This document shows, one piece after another, positions 8,997-18,342 of a stretch of 23,901 nucleotides of DNA. The stretch is taken from positions 1,281,792-1,305,692 of the forward strand of contig BFEA01000038.1 of the NCBI GenBank assembly GCA_003427395.1, given 5' to 3'. A program made the translations under genes and the position numbers. The first letter of the stretch is position 1. Every line of letters begins with the position of its first letter. The DNA comes from Chara braunii (taxonomy: Eukaryota > Streptophyta > Charophyceae > Charales > Characeae). The notes beneath the pieces were generated by a model. The model ran no database searches. It was not told where the DNA came from and was given only the letters and a program-made list of their open reading frames with translations.

Positions 8997-10850
8997 ATGA
9001 GTGGGTCAGACCCTGTTGATGATAAAGTTGACGGTAGGAGACTAACACGTGCACAGGCACTAAGGGTACCGCACGTGTTCCAGGCCTTGGAGCCGGGAGA
9101 AGAACGACGGATACGTAGAGCCCGTGCTCTAGCAGCAGGAATACAGGAAGCAAACAGAGCAGCAAGAGAGCAGGCAACAACAGCCAGAGCAGTTGCGATG
9201 GTTAACGGCGCAAGCGCTGCTGCGTCATCATCTGCGTCCTCGTCAGGGACTAATGGGAGCCAGTTGGAAATGCCAACGAGTTCCACAAGTTCCTTGGGCA
9301 CTTCCGGTTCCACAGGTTCTAGACAGTCTCCTAGTTAAATGGCGGGCGCGCAGTTCAGCCCGTTGACCCCACGTGAGAGGGAGCTCAGAGAGATCCAGCA
9401 GGTCGAGAGGCTTCGCCTTAAGTTAGAGCAGGACCTGAAAGATGCTACCGATAGAGAAAATGCGATGAAAACTAGAGCAGTCAGGCTTGAAACTTTAGAG
9501 GCTGATAAGGCTGAATTAGAGGGCTTGGATGAGTCAGCATTGACTGACCCGCTGAAAGTATTGAAGAAGAATATGTTGTCATTGCACGCACACGTGGACA
9601 ACAAATTAGATTTCATACAGAGCACTCTAGACAAGATCCTGGATGCTTTGACAAGGTCAGGATTCCGGCCACCAGCAAAATCGTCGTTGCCGTTATCGGC
9701 GATGTCAGGCCCCTTTCCAGTTCAAGCTGGTACACAACCAAGTGGTATGTCTGCAGCAGTCTCACAGACTGTTGCGTCTTCTTCTTCGGGTCTAGCAGTG
9801 ATTGCTACATCACCGCAACCTGTTCCTCCACAGGGACAGCAGTAAGAGCATTGGTACCCTAAGACCCCGATGAAACCGCCTCTTCCCTTCTCAGGGGAAA
9901 GAAAGGACGAAGAACTCAACACTTGGTTGAGAACGGTCCCGATTTGGGTGAAGGCCAAAAGAACCTTGCTAGAGGATAAAGTGGTAACTGCGGCATCTTA
10001 CCTGGAGGGTAAGGCAGCCAAATGGTTAGATGGTGTTGTTATAAAGGCCGGATATGGGAGACGCATGGCGAACTGGGCTAAGTCTCTGACGTTAGACCAA
10101 TTTATGGAAATGGTAGAAGCTCGATGGCATAACCCACAGGAGGCACAAAGGGCCACTGATGCCATTAACAAACTAGACCAACGAAAGTTCAAGTCGGTTA
10201 GAGAGCTTACGACTAACGTTGAGAGCGTGATCCTCGTCCCAGGCATTAACTACAACGACCAGTTCCTCTTGACTACGTTTGTCAGATGTCTCCTAGAGAA
10301 CATCAGGAACTTACTAGTCAGTGAGGCACGCACCGAGTACCACTCGTTTGAGACATTGTCTAGAAAAGCCTTAGACTTGGAGGCCACGCTAGGCAATGCT
10401 CAACCCACCTCAGGGAATGACTCAAAGAAGAAGAAGAGTCCTCAGGAGTGGAAGAAGAAGGGGGCGAAGTTGATGATGGTTGAGTCTGATGGGACTCAAA
10501 CTAAGATCGATGAGCTCACTGACCTGATGGACTATACAGAGTTCGACGGCGAGGAGGTAGCTGAGGGTAGCACCCTCGCCGCAGTTGTCAAGACTAAGGC
10601 GGTTGGCCGAGGGAAGGACCAACCTAGGGGTCAAGGGAAGACCGCCTCCAATCAGACCAAACAGGCTGAGTGGGTTAAGGCAGATCTTGATCAAGACGTG
10701 TGGTGTGACCGCCGAACGGGTGGCGCTTGCATCAACTGCGGGGAATACGGGCACTCGCAGTACAAGTGTCAGAACGCTAAGGTTATGCAAAAGGTTGCTC
10801 CAAAGATGGGGGCAACTTATTCCCAGGCTTCCAGCTCGGGAAACACGTGA
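8997..10850 (+). pseudogene. gag: Retrotransposon gag polyprotein, broken by two in-frame TAA stops
   Basis: Gag forms the virus-like particle and packages the RNA. Three same-frame segments follow one another: 8997-9338 (Ala/Ser/Arg-rich, opening MSGSDPVDD), 9339-9845 (heptad-like, Leu- and Glu-rich coiled coil over about residues 10-100, then a Pro/Ser/Gln-rich tail) and 9870-10850 (retrotransposon gag domain with LPFSGERKDEELNTWL, EGKAAKWL, FMEMVEARW and a Lys-rich linker, ending in the zinc knuckle CINCGEYGHSQYKC, spacing CX2CX4HX4C). The TAAs at 9336-9338 and 9843-9845 each follow codons that make a Gln (CAA) ancestor likely. Coding sense runs through the second stop. The third segment ends at TGA 10848-10850, and pol-like sequence continues in another frame. 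Confidence 0.9.
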
Positions 10851-11169
10851 GGCCAGTGAAAGTATTAGCTGCTTCTACTCAAGATGAAGTAGAATTGATA
10901 CCCTTTTTACTTCATGACAAGGCCAAGGCTAATGACCCCTTAGTCACCCCGCAGACACAACTAGACCAAACTATGCTCTGTACGTTAGATGTGTCTGAAG
11001 CCTTGAAGACTTAGAGAGTGAGTGGTCAAACAAGGACCCTCCTAAGTCTTGGGTGGCGCTAAGTAGAGGTCCCAGAGGGGAACATTTTGTGGTGGAGGTC
11101 GATGTAGGAGGCCGCAAATGTGGTGCCTTCATAGACATAGGCTCCACACAGAATTACATAAGTCGCGAC
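10847..11169 (+). pseudogene. pol: Pol N-terminus and 5' half of the aspartic protease
   Basis: From 10847 a frame offset by -1 relative to gag gives about 55 residues (VRPVKVLAASTQDEVELIPF onward) up to a TAG at 11012-11014. A second shift then leads into the frame holding PPKSWVALSRGPRGE, FVVEVDVGGRKCGAFIDIGS and QNYISRD. This is the first half of a retropepsin, which cleaves Gag-Pol. The catalytic Asp-Ser/Thr-Gly triad reads D-I-G, so the Ser/Thr is lost. Reading stops at 11169, where the nested LTR element begins. The gag-to-pol frame change may be decay; I see no convincing slippery heptamer. Confidence 0.8.
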
Positions 11170-11172
11170 ACC

Positions 11173-11584
11173 TGTCGAGCGCATCGGCCCCCACGTGAGC
11201 GAGGGCCCTCCCGGCTATGTCACGCAGGATTAAAAACCAAACCAAAACAAAATAGGAGACAGCCTAGGAACGATGCATACATAATCCCGTGAGCCGCCGA
11301 GACGGGCACGGTCGCGTCGTTCCTTCGCCGCTCTAGCCGGGTGCGCTAGCTGTACATCCCGCGGTCCCCTACGACAGGTCATATTGTCGAATACTGCTAT
11401 TTCGGTCGGACGTCAACGACGTCAAGTTTTTAAAAAAAAAGTGTCTCGCGGTCATAGGGTTGGTGTGAATAAACTTTTGACAACCATCAATTTCATCAAG
11501 TCTTTCAATTCAACGAAAGAGTCGGACTGCGTCCGACGTTGAAAATCATGGGCAAATATTCTTCTCAGGATATTTGCCCCGACA
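11173..11584 (-). repeat. Left LTR (3' LTR in element orientation) of the nested element
   Basis: This 412-bp copy matches 13292-13703 with roughly two dozen differences by eye, about 5-6%. It includes the GTCGGAC-TGC-GTCCGAC inverted repeat at 11521-11537 and a terminal hairpin just inside CGACA. Confidence 0.92.
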
Positions 11585-11603
11585 GCATTCCCAGACCCCA
11601 ATG
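11585..11603 (-). promoter_or_regulatory. Probable polypurine tract of the nested element
   Basis: On the minus strand, TTGGGGTCTGGGAATGC immediately precedes the TGTCGGGG start of the 3' LTR. It is G/A-rich but broken by pyrimidines. Its position fits the plus-strand primer of an element read on the minus strand. Confidence 0.5.
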
Positions 11604-11737
11604 AACGACGTCCCCGTCGTTCACCATCAAAATACAAAAGTTAGGATCCTTATGAAATTCCCATGTGAAACAATAATTACCATACACACCAATCCAAAAC
11701 AATTGTCTGGAACAAAGTCAACAAGTTTACTAACGAC

Positions 11738-12012
11738 CTGGATTCATCCTCCAGAAGCCTAAATAGAACACAACAAAAACTGGATTTAACCTCCAAAAGC
11801 CTAAACTTTAACAGTTTTCCACTCATCAATTGGAATAGTACCAAATTCTGCCCCTGGCAAGCCTAAAATCAAAACTTGGACCCAGGTTTCGCCCCTGGAA
11901 GCCTAAAATATAGAGAATCTTTTTCAGAATGGTCCCAGCATCATCCCACTGGCGGCCAACAAATTATGTCCCTCTAAATGGTCACCAGATTACGCCCCTG
12001 GAAGCCAAAAAT
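11738..12012 (-). repeat. Short degenerate repeats inside the nested element
   Basis: The phrase CCCCTGGAAGCCTAAAAT and weaker forms (CATCCTCCAGAAGCCTAAAT, AACCTCCAAAAGCCTAAAC, GCCCCTGGCAAGCCTAAAAT, GCCCCTGGAAGCCAAAAAT) recur about five times at irregular intervals of roughly 40-110 bp. Confidence 0.55.
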
Positions 12013-13270
12013 TGACAACCTTCAGGTTGATATCACAATAGATCATCCTGTCGGAAGCTGTTCAGATCTAGTCTGAACAAACCATTCAGAGAGCAACCAC
12101 TCATTCAAAGTCTTCGTCCAAGTTTTGAGCCCATTCCAACTTCAGAGCAAAAAAACAACTCACATTGCCATCATGTCCGATATCTCTGAACTTTTGTGAT
12201 ATGCGTCAAGGAGCGGTGCAATCCTTTTCACAGGATAATATCTCGACATCAAGCCCCGCTTAAGATTCGAGCCTCACCACCTTCCCTCCGATTCCAGCGC
12301 TTTCAATCCTATTAGTCTTCTGCATGTAGAGTAGAACCGCCCCACCTTCCACAACCGAGGTTGGTTAGACCCCGGTCGTAGAGGTACGGTGACCATGTCA
12401 GACACGAGGTTAGGTAACCACTCCTCCGCTCGCGGCAAACAATAGTCACCTACCCTACAGACAGTATTCTAATAAGACATCAACTCCTTCCTCCCTTTCA
12501 ATGATAGTGTAGTCCTCTTTCCCTTAAACGGCATAGGGTTCAGAAGACAACATCCCGCTATGGACCAGGAGCATAGCTCCGGCGCGAACCTCACTACTAT
12601 CTATAGAGCTCACAATTCCATCAGAAGGTATCGTGTCATGACAACAAACAAATGACTATTATATTCAAATCAACAATGATACAACTCACGACAATTTACA
12701 ACAAATGCTTTCACATGGAATTTCATAAATGTTCCGAGCTAAATAGTTACCAACAATAGATCAGATACCTTCATGTAAAATGTATCACATACACACAAAA
12801 TCGATAACCTTTAAATAAATGGGCGTCCGGGTAAACTGATCGACTGAAATGTAAAGTTCATAACTCCACAAAATAATATCAACAAAAATCAACCTTTGGC
12901 AGACAATGTTCCAAATACCTTCAACTAGAGGATCATAATTGAAAGAATACCCCCAAAGTATCTGATTGAAGCAATCGATATAAAAAAATCTTGGCACAAC
13001 GCCTGAAATTTTATAGATAATAAGTATTAATAACAATAATTTTAATTATGAGAAAAATAACTGATTAGATCCGAATCACGATTTTTAAATGTATATTGAA
13101 CTGAAATGTTCTGAATAAATCATCCGAATACATCCACAATGTAGAGTCTAAGAAATAAATATATAGCGATAAAATAATTAGTTCCAAAAATTTAGACTGC
13201 AATCAAATAAGCCATCATAAAACAAAACATTCGAGTGTCGTTCCACCAGGAACAACGGTAGTTTGCCGTT

Positions 13271-13288
13271 ATCCCCGGCAACGGCGCC
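13271..13288 (-). promoter_or_regulatory. Primer binding site for tRNA-Asp (nested element)
   Basis: The plus strand reads ATCCCCGGCAACGGCGCC, which I recognise as the 3' T-arm/acceptor end of plant tRNA-Asp without its CCA tail. On the minus strand this is the complementary PBS, three bases after the CGACA end of the 5' LTR. The expected leading T of TGGCGCC is an A here. Confidence 0.85.
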
Positions 13289-13291
13289 TTC

Positions 13292-13703
13292 TGTCGAGCG
13301 CATCGGCCCCCGCATGAGCGAGGGCCCTCCCGGCTATGTCACGCAGGATTAAAAACCAAACCAAAACAAAATAGGAGACAACCTAGGAACGACGCATACA
13401 TAATCCCGTGAGCCGCCGAAACGGGCACGGTCGCGTCGTTCCTTTGCCGCTCTAGCCGGGTGCGCCAGCTGTACATCCTGCGGTCCCCTACGACAGGTCG
13501 TACTGCCGAATATTGCTATTTCGGTCGGACGTCAACGACGTCAAGTTCTAAAAAAAAAAGTGTCTCTCTGTCATAGGGTTGGTGTGAATAAACTTTTGAC
13601 AACCATCAGTCTCATCAAGTCTTTCAATTCAACGAAAGAGTCGGACTGCGTCCGACGTTGAAAATCATGGGCAAATACCCTTGTCAGGGTATTTGCCCCG
13701 ACA
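13292..13703 (-). repeat. Right LTR (5' LTR in element orientation) of the nested element
   Basis: Same 412-bp length as the left copy. A perfect hairpin of 13-bp stem and 4-base loop (GGGCAAATACCCT / AGGGTATTTGCCC around TGTC) sits close to its CGACA end, at about 13669-13698. Confidence 0.92.
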
Positions 13704-14280
13704 ACGACTGTTTGGAAAGGCTGCACCTACAGGACCGGGTACGGCACCTTAGTAGACCCGTAGCATCTACTTTGGCCAACAAGGAGCGCATGATTGTAAC
13801 AGACTACATCAAGGACGTAGTCTGTACCTTCTCCTATGGAGGAGGTGAGCTTAACCATAAGATCTCGTTCTTGGTTAGCGACGACTTGCCATTCGAAATG
13901 TTGTTAGGCATGTACTACCTCGAAGTCGTTAAGCCCCAGTTCGACTGGGATAAGAAGGTGCTCAAGCATAAGTTGTCCGATGGCCGAACTGTCAGATTGA
14001 CTAAGTTCAAGGCCAGTAGTATTATAGGTACCTATGACTGCTTGTGCGCATCAGGGTTCTACAACTACTACAAGCAAAACGAAGAGGAGGGTATGTACCT
14101 TATTTATGTCTCTGAGAAGGGGGAGGCCGTTAAAACACCCCCAGAGATAGAACGCGTCGTTGCTAAGTTCCCTGATCTGTTCGAGGAGCCCACATGAGTT
14201 GTTGAAAGGAAAGTCGTCCACGCTCTAGAAATCATTCCAGGGAGTAAGACCCCAAAGGAAAGGATCTATAGGATGGCCCT
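13704..14280 (+). pseudogene. pol: 3' half of the aspartic protease and linker to RT (gypsy pol)
   Basis: The frame resumes at CLERLHLQDRVRHL directly after the nested insertion. It continues through VTDYIKDVVCTFSYGGG and the protease flap/core SFLVSDDLPFEMLLGMYYL, whose hydrophobic-Leu-Gly is the second retropepsin motif. A TGA at 14195-14197 follows FPDLFEEPT. The same frame continues with the usual pre-RT linker ([19 protein letters not shown]). One base appears to be missing at about 14273-14280, after which the reading moves to the next frame. The apparent ATG at 13658 lies in the nested LTR and is not a real start. Confidence 0.85.
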
Positions 14281-15042
14281 GCCGAGTTAGATGAACTTCG
14301 GCGACAGCTTAAGGAGTTGACAGAGAAGGGTTGGATTCGGCCTAGTACTTCCCCTTACGGATCACCCGTTCTATTCGTACCGAAGAAGGGGGGTACTTTG
14401 AGGATGTGCATTGACTATAGAGGCCTTAATGCCATCACTGTGAAAAACGCAAAGCCTCAACCTCGCATAGACGACCTACTGGATAGGGTGCAGGGATGCA
14501 AGTACTATAGTAAGATAGACTTGACATTTGGATATCACCAGATCGCAATAAGACCTGAGGACCAACACAAGACAACTTTTCAGACGCGTTATGGTCTGTA
14601 TGAGTTTGTAGTGATGCCCTTTGGTCTTTGTAATGCGTCGGGTATGTTCCAGCACGCTATGAATCGGATCTTCCATGACCATTTAGATAAGTTTGTCGTG
14701 GTCTACTTAGACGACATTCTGATCTTTAGTAAGTCTGTCGAGGAGCATGCACAACATGTTGAGAAAGTACTCTCACTCCTGCGAGAGCACAAGTATAAGG
14801 TCAACTTAGAGAAGTGCGAATTTGGCCGCACTAAGATACTATACTTGGGTCATGAAGTATCCGCGGAGGGAATTAGGCCGAAAGATGCGAAGGTGGCTAG
14901 TATTCGAGACTGGCCACGACCTCAGACAGTCACTGAGGTTAGGTCATTCTTAGGAATGTGCGGCTACTATAGAAACTTCGTTAAGAACTATTCTACAGTC
15001 GCCTCTCCTTTGACTGATCTAACTCAACTTGACACACCGTGA
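14281..15042 (+). pseudogene. pol: Reverse transcriptase domain of gypsy pol
   Basis: This domain makes cDNA from the element RNA. It begins [13 protein letters not shown] and shows the RT motifs in order: [40 protein letters not shown] (first catalytic Asp), [27 protein letters not shown] (YLDD with both catalytic Asp) and [10 protein letters not shown], then the connection segment [17 protein letters not shown]. It is uninterrupted for about 240 codons and ends at TGA 15040-15042, in the same frame as RNase H. FGLCNAS replaces the more common FGLTNAP. The catalytic core is intact. Confidence 0.93.
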
Positions 15043-15495
15043 GACTGGAGTGATGAGTGCGAGGGTGCTTTCAAGAGATTGAAGCATGCACTCATGAATC
15101 ATGAAGTTCTCACGGTTCCCGATCCGCAGAAGCCATTCATAGTGACCACTGACGCAAGCCAATACGACATTGGCGTAGTGCTGGCTCAACAAGATGGGAA
15201 AAAGTTGAGACCGATTAAGTAGCAGAGTAAGAAAATGCCATCGAAGAAGTTGGCTAAATCCACCTACGAAAGGGAACTCTATGCTCTCTACAAGGCACTT
15301 GTCCATTGGAGACACTTCCTTTTGGGAAGGTTCTTCTATCTGAGGACTGATCATCAGACCCTCAAATGAATTAAGACTCAACTGACTCTTTCTGATGCAC
15401 TCATGCGATGGATTGAGGTCATAGACCAATATGACTTCAAGCTTGAGTACCTGAAGGGAGAGTACAACAAGGTTGTGGACGCGCTATCCTGTAGA
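15043..15495 (+). pseudogene. pol: RNase H domain of gypsy pol, interrupted by stops
   Basis: RNase H removes the RNA strand during cDNA synthesis. Same frame as RT. Active-site residues are visible in order: Asp in VTTDASQYDIG, Glu in YERELYALYKAL, Asp in LRTDHQTLK and Asp in KVVDALSC. The frame is broken by TAG 15220-15222 and TGA 15367-15369, besides the TGA 15040-15042 that separates it from RT. The TGA after TLK stands where Trp is expected, a G-to-A change. Confidence 0.88.
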
Positions 15496-16474
15496 GCAGA
15501 CTACCTAGGTGCGCTAGTTTCTGACTTTGGCGTATCTAATGAAGTAACTCAATCATTGGTGGGAGCCTATCAGGAAGACTCTGTCACGATGGACATCATC
15601 CGCAAACTTCAGGCAAAAGACAATGCCACAGAAAGTGAGTTTGTGATGGTGAACGGGCTAATCTATCTTGATAAGGCCGGAATAAAGAGATTGGTAGTCC
15701 CATCTAGTGAACAGTTGCGTAGTTCATTTTTAGGCGAATGTCATGACGCAACTGGGCACTTTGGCTACAAGAAGACGAGTGCTAACTTAGTACACCGATT
15801 TTGGTGGCCCAGAATGCTAGATGATGCAAAAAAGTATGTTGAGACCTGTCAGGTCTGTCAGCGAGACGAGCCGCGAACTCAAGCACCGCTTGGGTTGTTG
15901 AAGCCTTTACCTATTCCTGATGGTCCAGGATTGAGTGTTTCCATGGATTTCATGGACACCCTAGTGACCAGCAAGAGTGGTAAGAGGCACATTTTCGTCA
16001 TCATCGACCGATTCACCAAGTTTGCTAGACTAGTACCAATGCCAGAGACAGCCAGGACAAAATACGTCATCAAGGTTGTTCGAGGACAACTGGGTAAGGG
16101 ACTTTGGTTTACCAAAGACCATCATTAGTGACCGAGACGTCCGATTCACAAGTGAGTTGTGGAGGAAGACTGCAGAACAGATGGGCAGTCAACTTCAGAT
16201 GACTTCAGGGAATCATCCCGAAGCCAACGGACAGGCCGAACAAATGAATAGAGTTGTACAGCACTTGCTGAGGCATTACATCAAGCCCAACCAGGATGAC
16301 AGGGATGAGCAGTTACCTCTCATCGCCAGCCTGTACAACAATGCTATACATAGCAGCACCGGCGTTAGTCCTAACCAGCTGCACTTAGGATGGAAGCCTA
16401 GATCAGCACTAGACTTTCTCCTACCTGAAAACCGAGCCGCTGCAACTCCAGGCACACTTGAATACGGTGTGTAA
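15496..16474 (+). pseudogene. pol: Integrase of gypsy pol, with one frameshift
   Basis: Integrase inserts the cDNA into the genome. The HHCC zinc-binding module is present (HDATGHFGYKK, then CQVCQ). The DDE core follows: Asp in SVSMDFMDTL, Asp in IISDRDVRF and Glu in NGQAEQMN. One extra base near 16074-16075 shifts the frame, so the first part runs open to a stop at 16128 while the true reading continues in the next frame from about 16076 (FEDNWVRDFGLPK). A TAA at 16472-16474 after GTLEYGV, probably an old CAA, ends this open stretch. All catalytic residues remain. Confidence 0.92.
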
Positions 16475-17056
16475 TACGCGAAGTTGCTGCAAGAGGTTGT
16501 TGAACATATGAAGAAAGTTCAGCAAGCCATGATTGCTTATGAGAATCAACATCGCAGACAGTCCACATTTCAGGTAGGGGAACGTGTCAGGGTCAAGGCT
16601 AGTGAGTTAGGACAGGAGTTCAGAATATCTCGTAAACTAATGCCTCAGTACTTTGGTCCCTGGGAAGTCTTGGATGTAGTGGGGGATGAGTTGGATGGTC
16701 CCACATATGTCATTCGTGTCCCTGGACACCTACACACTCACCCAGTCTTTCATGCCTCAAAGCTTGCACCTTTCGCTGAGACTGATCAATTCCCTTTTAG
16801 GAGATCAATGTTGCCCCCAACCATGGATGGACAAGTCGACATCGACAAGATTGTGGATCACAGGGACATGCCTGTTGCAAAGCCGCAGGGTCGAGGAAGA
16901 CCTCCTAAACCCAAGAGAGAATATCGCGTCAGATTCAGGCATCACAGGGATCCCAAAGAAGATCGGTGGTTCACCAGGGAGGAACTGATTGACACAGCTC
17001 CTCAGGTGGTGGCAGAATATGAAAGGAAGCTGAAAGGGAAGGCACCTGCGAAGTAA
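16475..17056 (+). pseudogene. pol: Integrase C-terminus with chromodomain-like tail
   Basis: It continues in the integrase frame directly after TAA 16472-16474. The first part has the GPY/F-type module (FQVGERVRVKASEL, LMPQYFGPWEVLDVVGDE, HPVFHASKLAPF). The last 70 residues (VDIDKIVDHRDM, a basic RGRGRPPKPKRE, YRVRFRHHRDPKEDRWFTRE) follow the layout of a chromodomain: a leading strand with an acidic/Ile pattern, then a YRVRF strand and a W-[FE]-x-RE turn. This places the element among chromoviruses, whose chromodomain directs insertion to particular chromatin. The tail is diverged: YLVKWKGY becomes YRVRFRHH. The end is TAA 17054-17056. Confidence 0.85.
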
Positions 17057-17080
17057 GCATCTCAACGGACTTTCGAAGCT

Positions 17081-17093
17081 AAGGGGGATGGAA
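17081..17093 (+). promoter_or_regulatory. Polypurine tract of the gypsy element
   Basis: AAGGGGGATGGAA abuts the 3' LTR start TGTGAGG. It primes plus-strand DNA synthesis and fixes the LTR boundary at 17094. Confidence 0.9.
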
Positions 17094-18135
17094 TGTGAGG
17101 AACGAGCCCTCAAGTGGGGGCCTTGCCATGATGTACATGTTCTGGGCTAAGGCCCCAGCAAGCCTCGTGCCCGCCCTAAGTGAAGGCGGGCCAGGAAATC
17201 AACAAGAGCCCTCTGTGCCAACATTTCACGAAGTGGGGTCCATACAGTTGCAGCACGCCAGTTGGTTGGAGTGCATCGAGTCTCGGATTCCAGCAAATGT
17301 TGAAAGCCCAGGGCCTCTGAGTTAGTTAGGCCCTGGGCACTCGAACGTGAGGCCGACAATGCATGCTGGGTATAGAGGCCGAAAATGCCAGAAGGAAATC
17401 GGCCCACTATCTGAATTTGCCCGCAGGCCTTGATGAAAGGAGGCGCAACAGCATTGCCCCGGGGCCCAACTGTATCGGGCTGGGTTCAGCCTCTGGGCCC
17501 CGGTCACAGGCTGAAGGGAGGCCGCCCACACGCTGCACTGATATATAGGCAAGCAGAGCGAGTGGGCAGGCATCTTGGTCATTGCGAGCAAGGCCGGCAC
17601 GCTACTGCATTGCATGCATGCTGCGTTGCGCTAAGGCTAAGGGACGCAGGCTAGCGCTAGGCGGTAAGGCGCTGCCTGCATACAGGGCGCTTGGCGGCCA
17701 TAGCCGGGCTGCAGAGGGCGCAAAGGGGTGAAGGGCAAAGGTGGTTCTTCGGAGGTGAAGGACGTTGTGTGGGTAATAGGGAAGAGTGTGGGTGAAGAGG
17801 ACACGTACCTGGTGGAGGTGGAGGTCGGCATTGGTGTTGACATCATCATCTGCTGGTAGTCAAGTTGTCTGGTTGCTTTCATTGCTATAGTTGTAGGATA
17901 GGTTGTAGAGTAGATAGGGCGCCTGGCGCCATTCACAAGAGAGAGCTACATTTGGGTTATGTTGTTGGTGTTGCCCTGTTGGGCATGGACATTGACTCAA
18001 GATTCTTCTGTATCATTCTCAATTGGATGGTTACTCGGTTCCATTGTGCTATCTGCTTTGGCCTTGACTACTTGGACTTCAGTGTGATTTTGCATTCTGG
18101 ATTTCTGTGCTTCGTCCATATTCATGTTCCTTGCA
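17094..18135 (+). repeat. 3' LTR of the gypsy element
   Basis: It starts TGTGAGGAACGAGCC and ends GTTCCTTGCA, followed by ATAC. It differs from the 5' LTR at about 40 of 1041 positions (my count), with one clear single-base indel near 17438. The third base, T here and C in the 5' copy, is one of the transitions. Confidence 0.95.
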
Positions 18136-18139
18136 ATAC

Positions 18140-18342
18140 ATATAATCATCTTAACAATTATTTTACTATTTCTATTAAAATAATATCCTAATTAGTTATC
18201 AAAATTTTATTTCTAAATTTATAAATTTATAAATAATCCTCCAGAATATTCTAGAATCATCTTAACTCTCAACTCCTATAACTAAGCTGATTGGTATTTT
18301 TAATACCTAAATTCCTACATTTCGAATTTTTGAATCTCCAAT
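18140..18342. other. AT-rich flank without a gene
   Basis: About 200 bases, strongly A/T-rich (for example ATTTATAAATTTATAAATAAT). No repeat pair or coding sense is seen. It belongs to the sequence that received the gypsy element. Confidence 0.5.

Larger units (their letters stand above)
11585..13270 (-). other. Non-coding internal region of the nested element
   Basis: About 1.7 kb with stops in all frames. The longest open frame (12785-13036, minus) is AT-rich and resembles no retroelement protein. The part near 12540-13250 is AT-rich. An internal repeat block (11738-12012) is listed separately. The lack of gag and pol remnants makes this a TRIM/LARD-type element rather than a recently deleted autonomous one. 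Confidence 0.7.
11165..13708 (-). mobile_element. Nested non-autonomous LTR retrotransposon (TRIM/LARD-like), primed by tRNA-Asp
   Basis: 412-bp direct repeats at 11173-11584 and 13292-13703 (TGTCG...CGACA ends) enclose 1.7 kb without coding capacity. A PBS matching tRNA-Asp lies beside the right repeat, so the element reads on the minus strand. Flanks GCGAC (11165-11169) and ACGAC (13704-13708) look like a 5-bp target duplication with one mismatch; three extra bases (ACC, 11170-11172) lie between the left copy and TGTCG. Removing the insertion and one flank copy rejoins the protease frame cleanly (RD to CLERL), which shows it is a later insertion. With no gag or pol it needed proteins from another element. 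Confidence 0.9.
6700..18135 (+). mobile_element. Full-length Ty3/gypsy LTR retrotransposon (chromovirus type), decayed and interrupted
   Basis: Two direct repeats of 1041 and 1042 bp beginning TG and ending CA bound an internal region with a tRNA-iMet PBS, gag, protease, RT, RNase H, integrase, a chromodomain-like tail and a polypurine tract, in Ty3/gypsy order. ATAC flanks both ends (6696-6699 and 18136-18139), a 4-bp target duplication. My by-eye LTR comparison gives about 40 differences, nearly all transitions. Removing the nested insertion leaves about 8.9 kb. Stops and frameshifts in gag and pol mean it cannot mobilise itself. Confidence 0.95.

Noticed and set aside
10844-10852. Programmed -1 frameshift between gag and pol
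   Set aside because: The frame changes by -1, but I see no slippery heptamer or clear downstream structure, and another frame change follows at 11011. Decay explains both.
13271-13288. tRNA-Asp gene
   Set aside because: Only the 18-base 3' end matches, with no cloverleaf upstream. It is a primer binding site.
13658-13703. ATG at 13658 as the start of a pol gene
   Set aside because: It lies in the nested LTR. The real coding sequence resumes only after 13703, so the open frame is a chance fusion.
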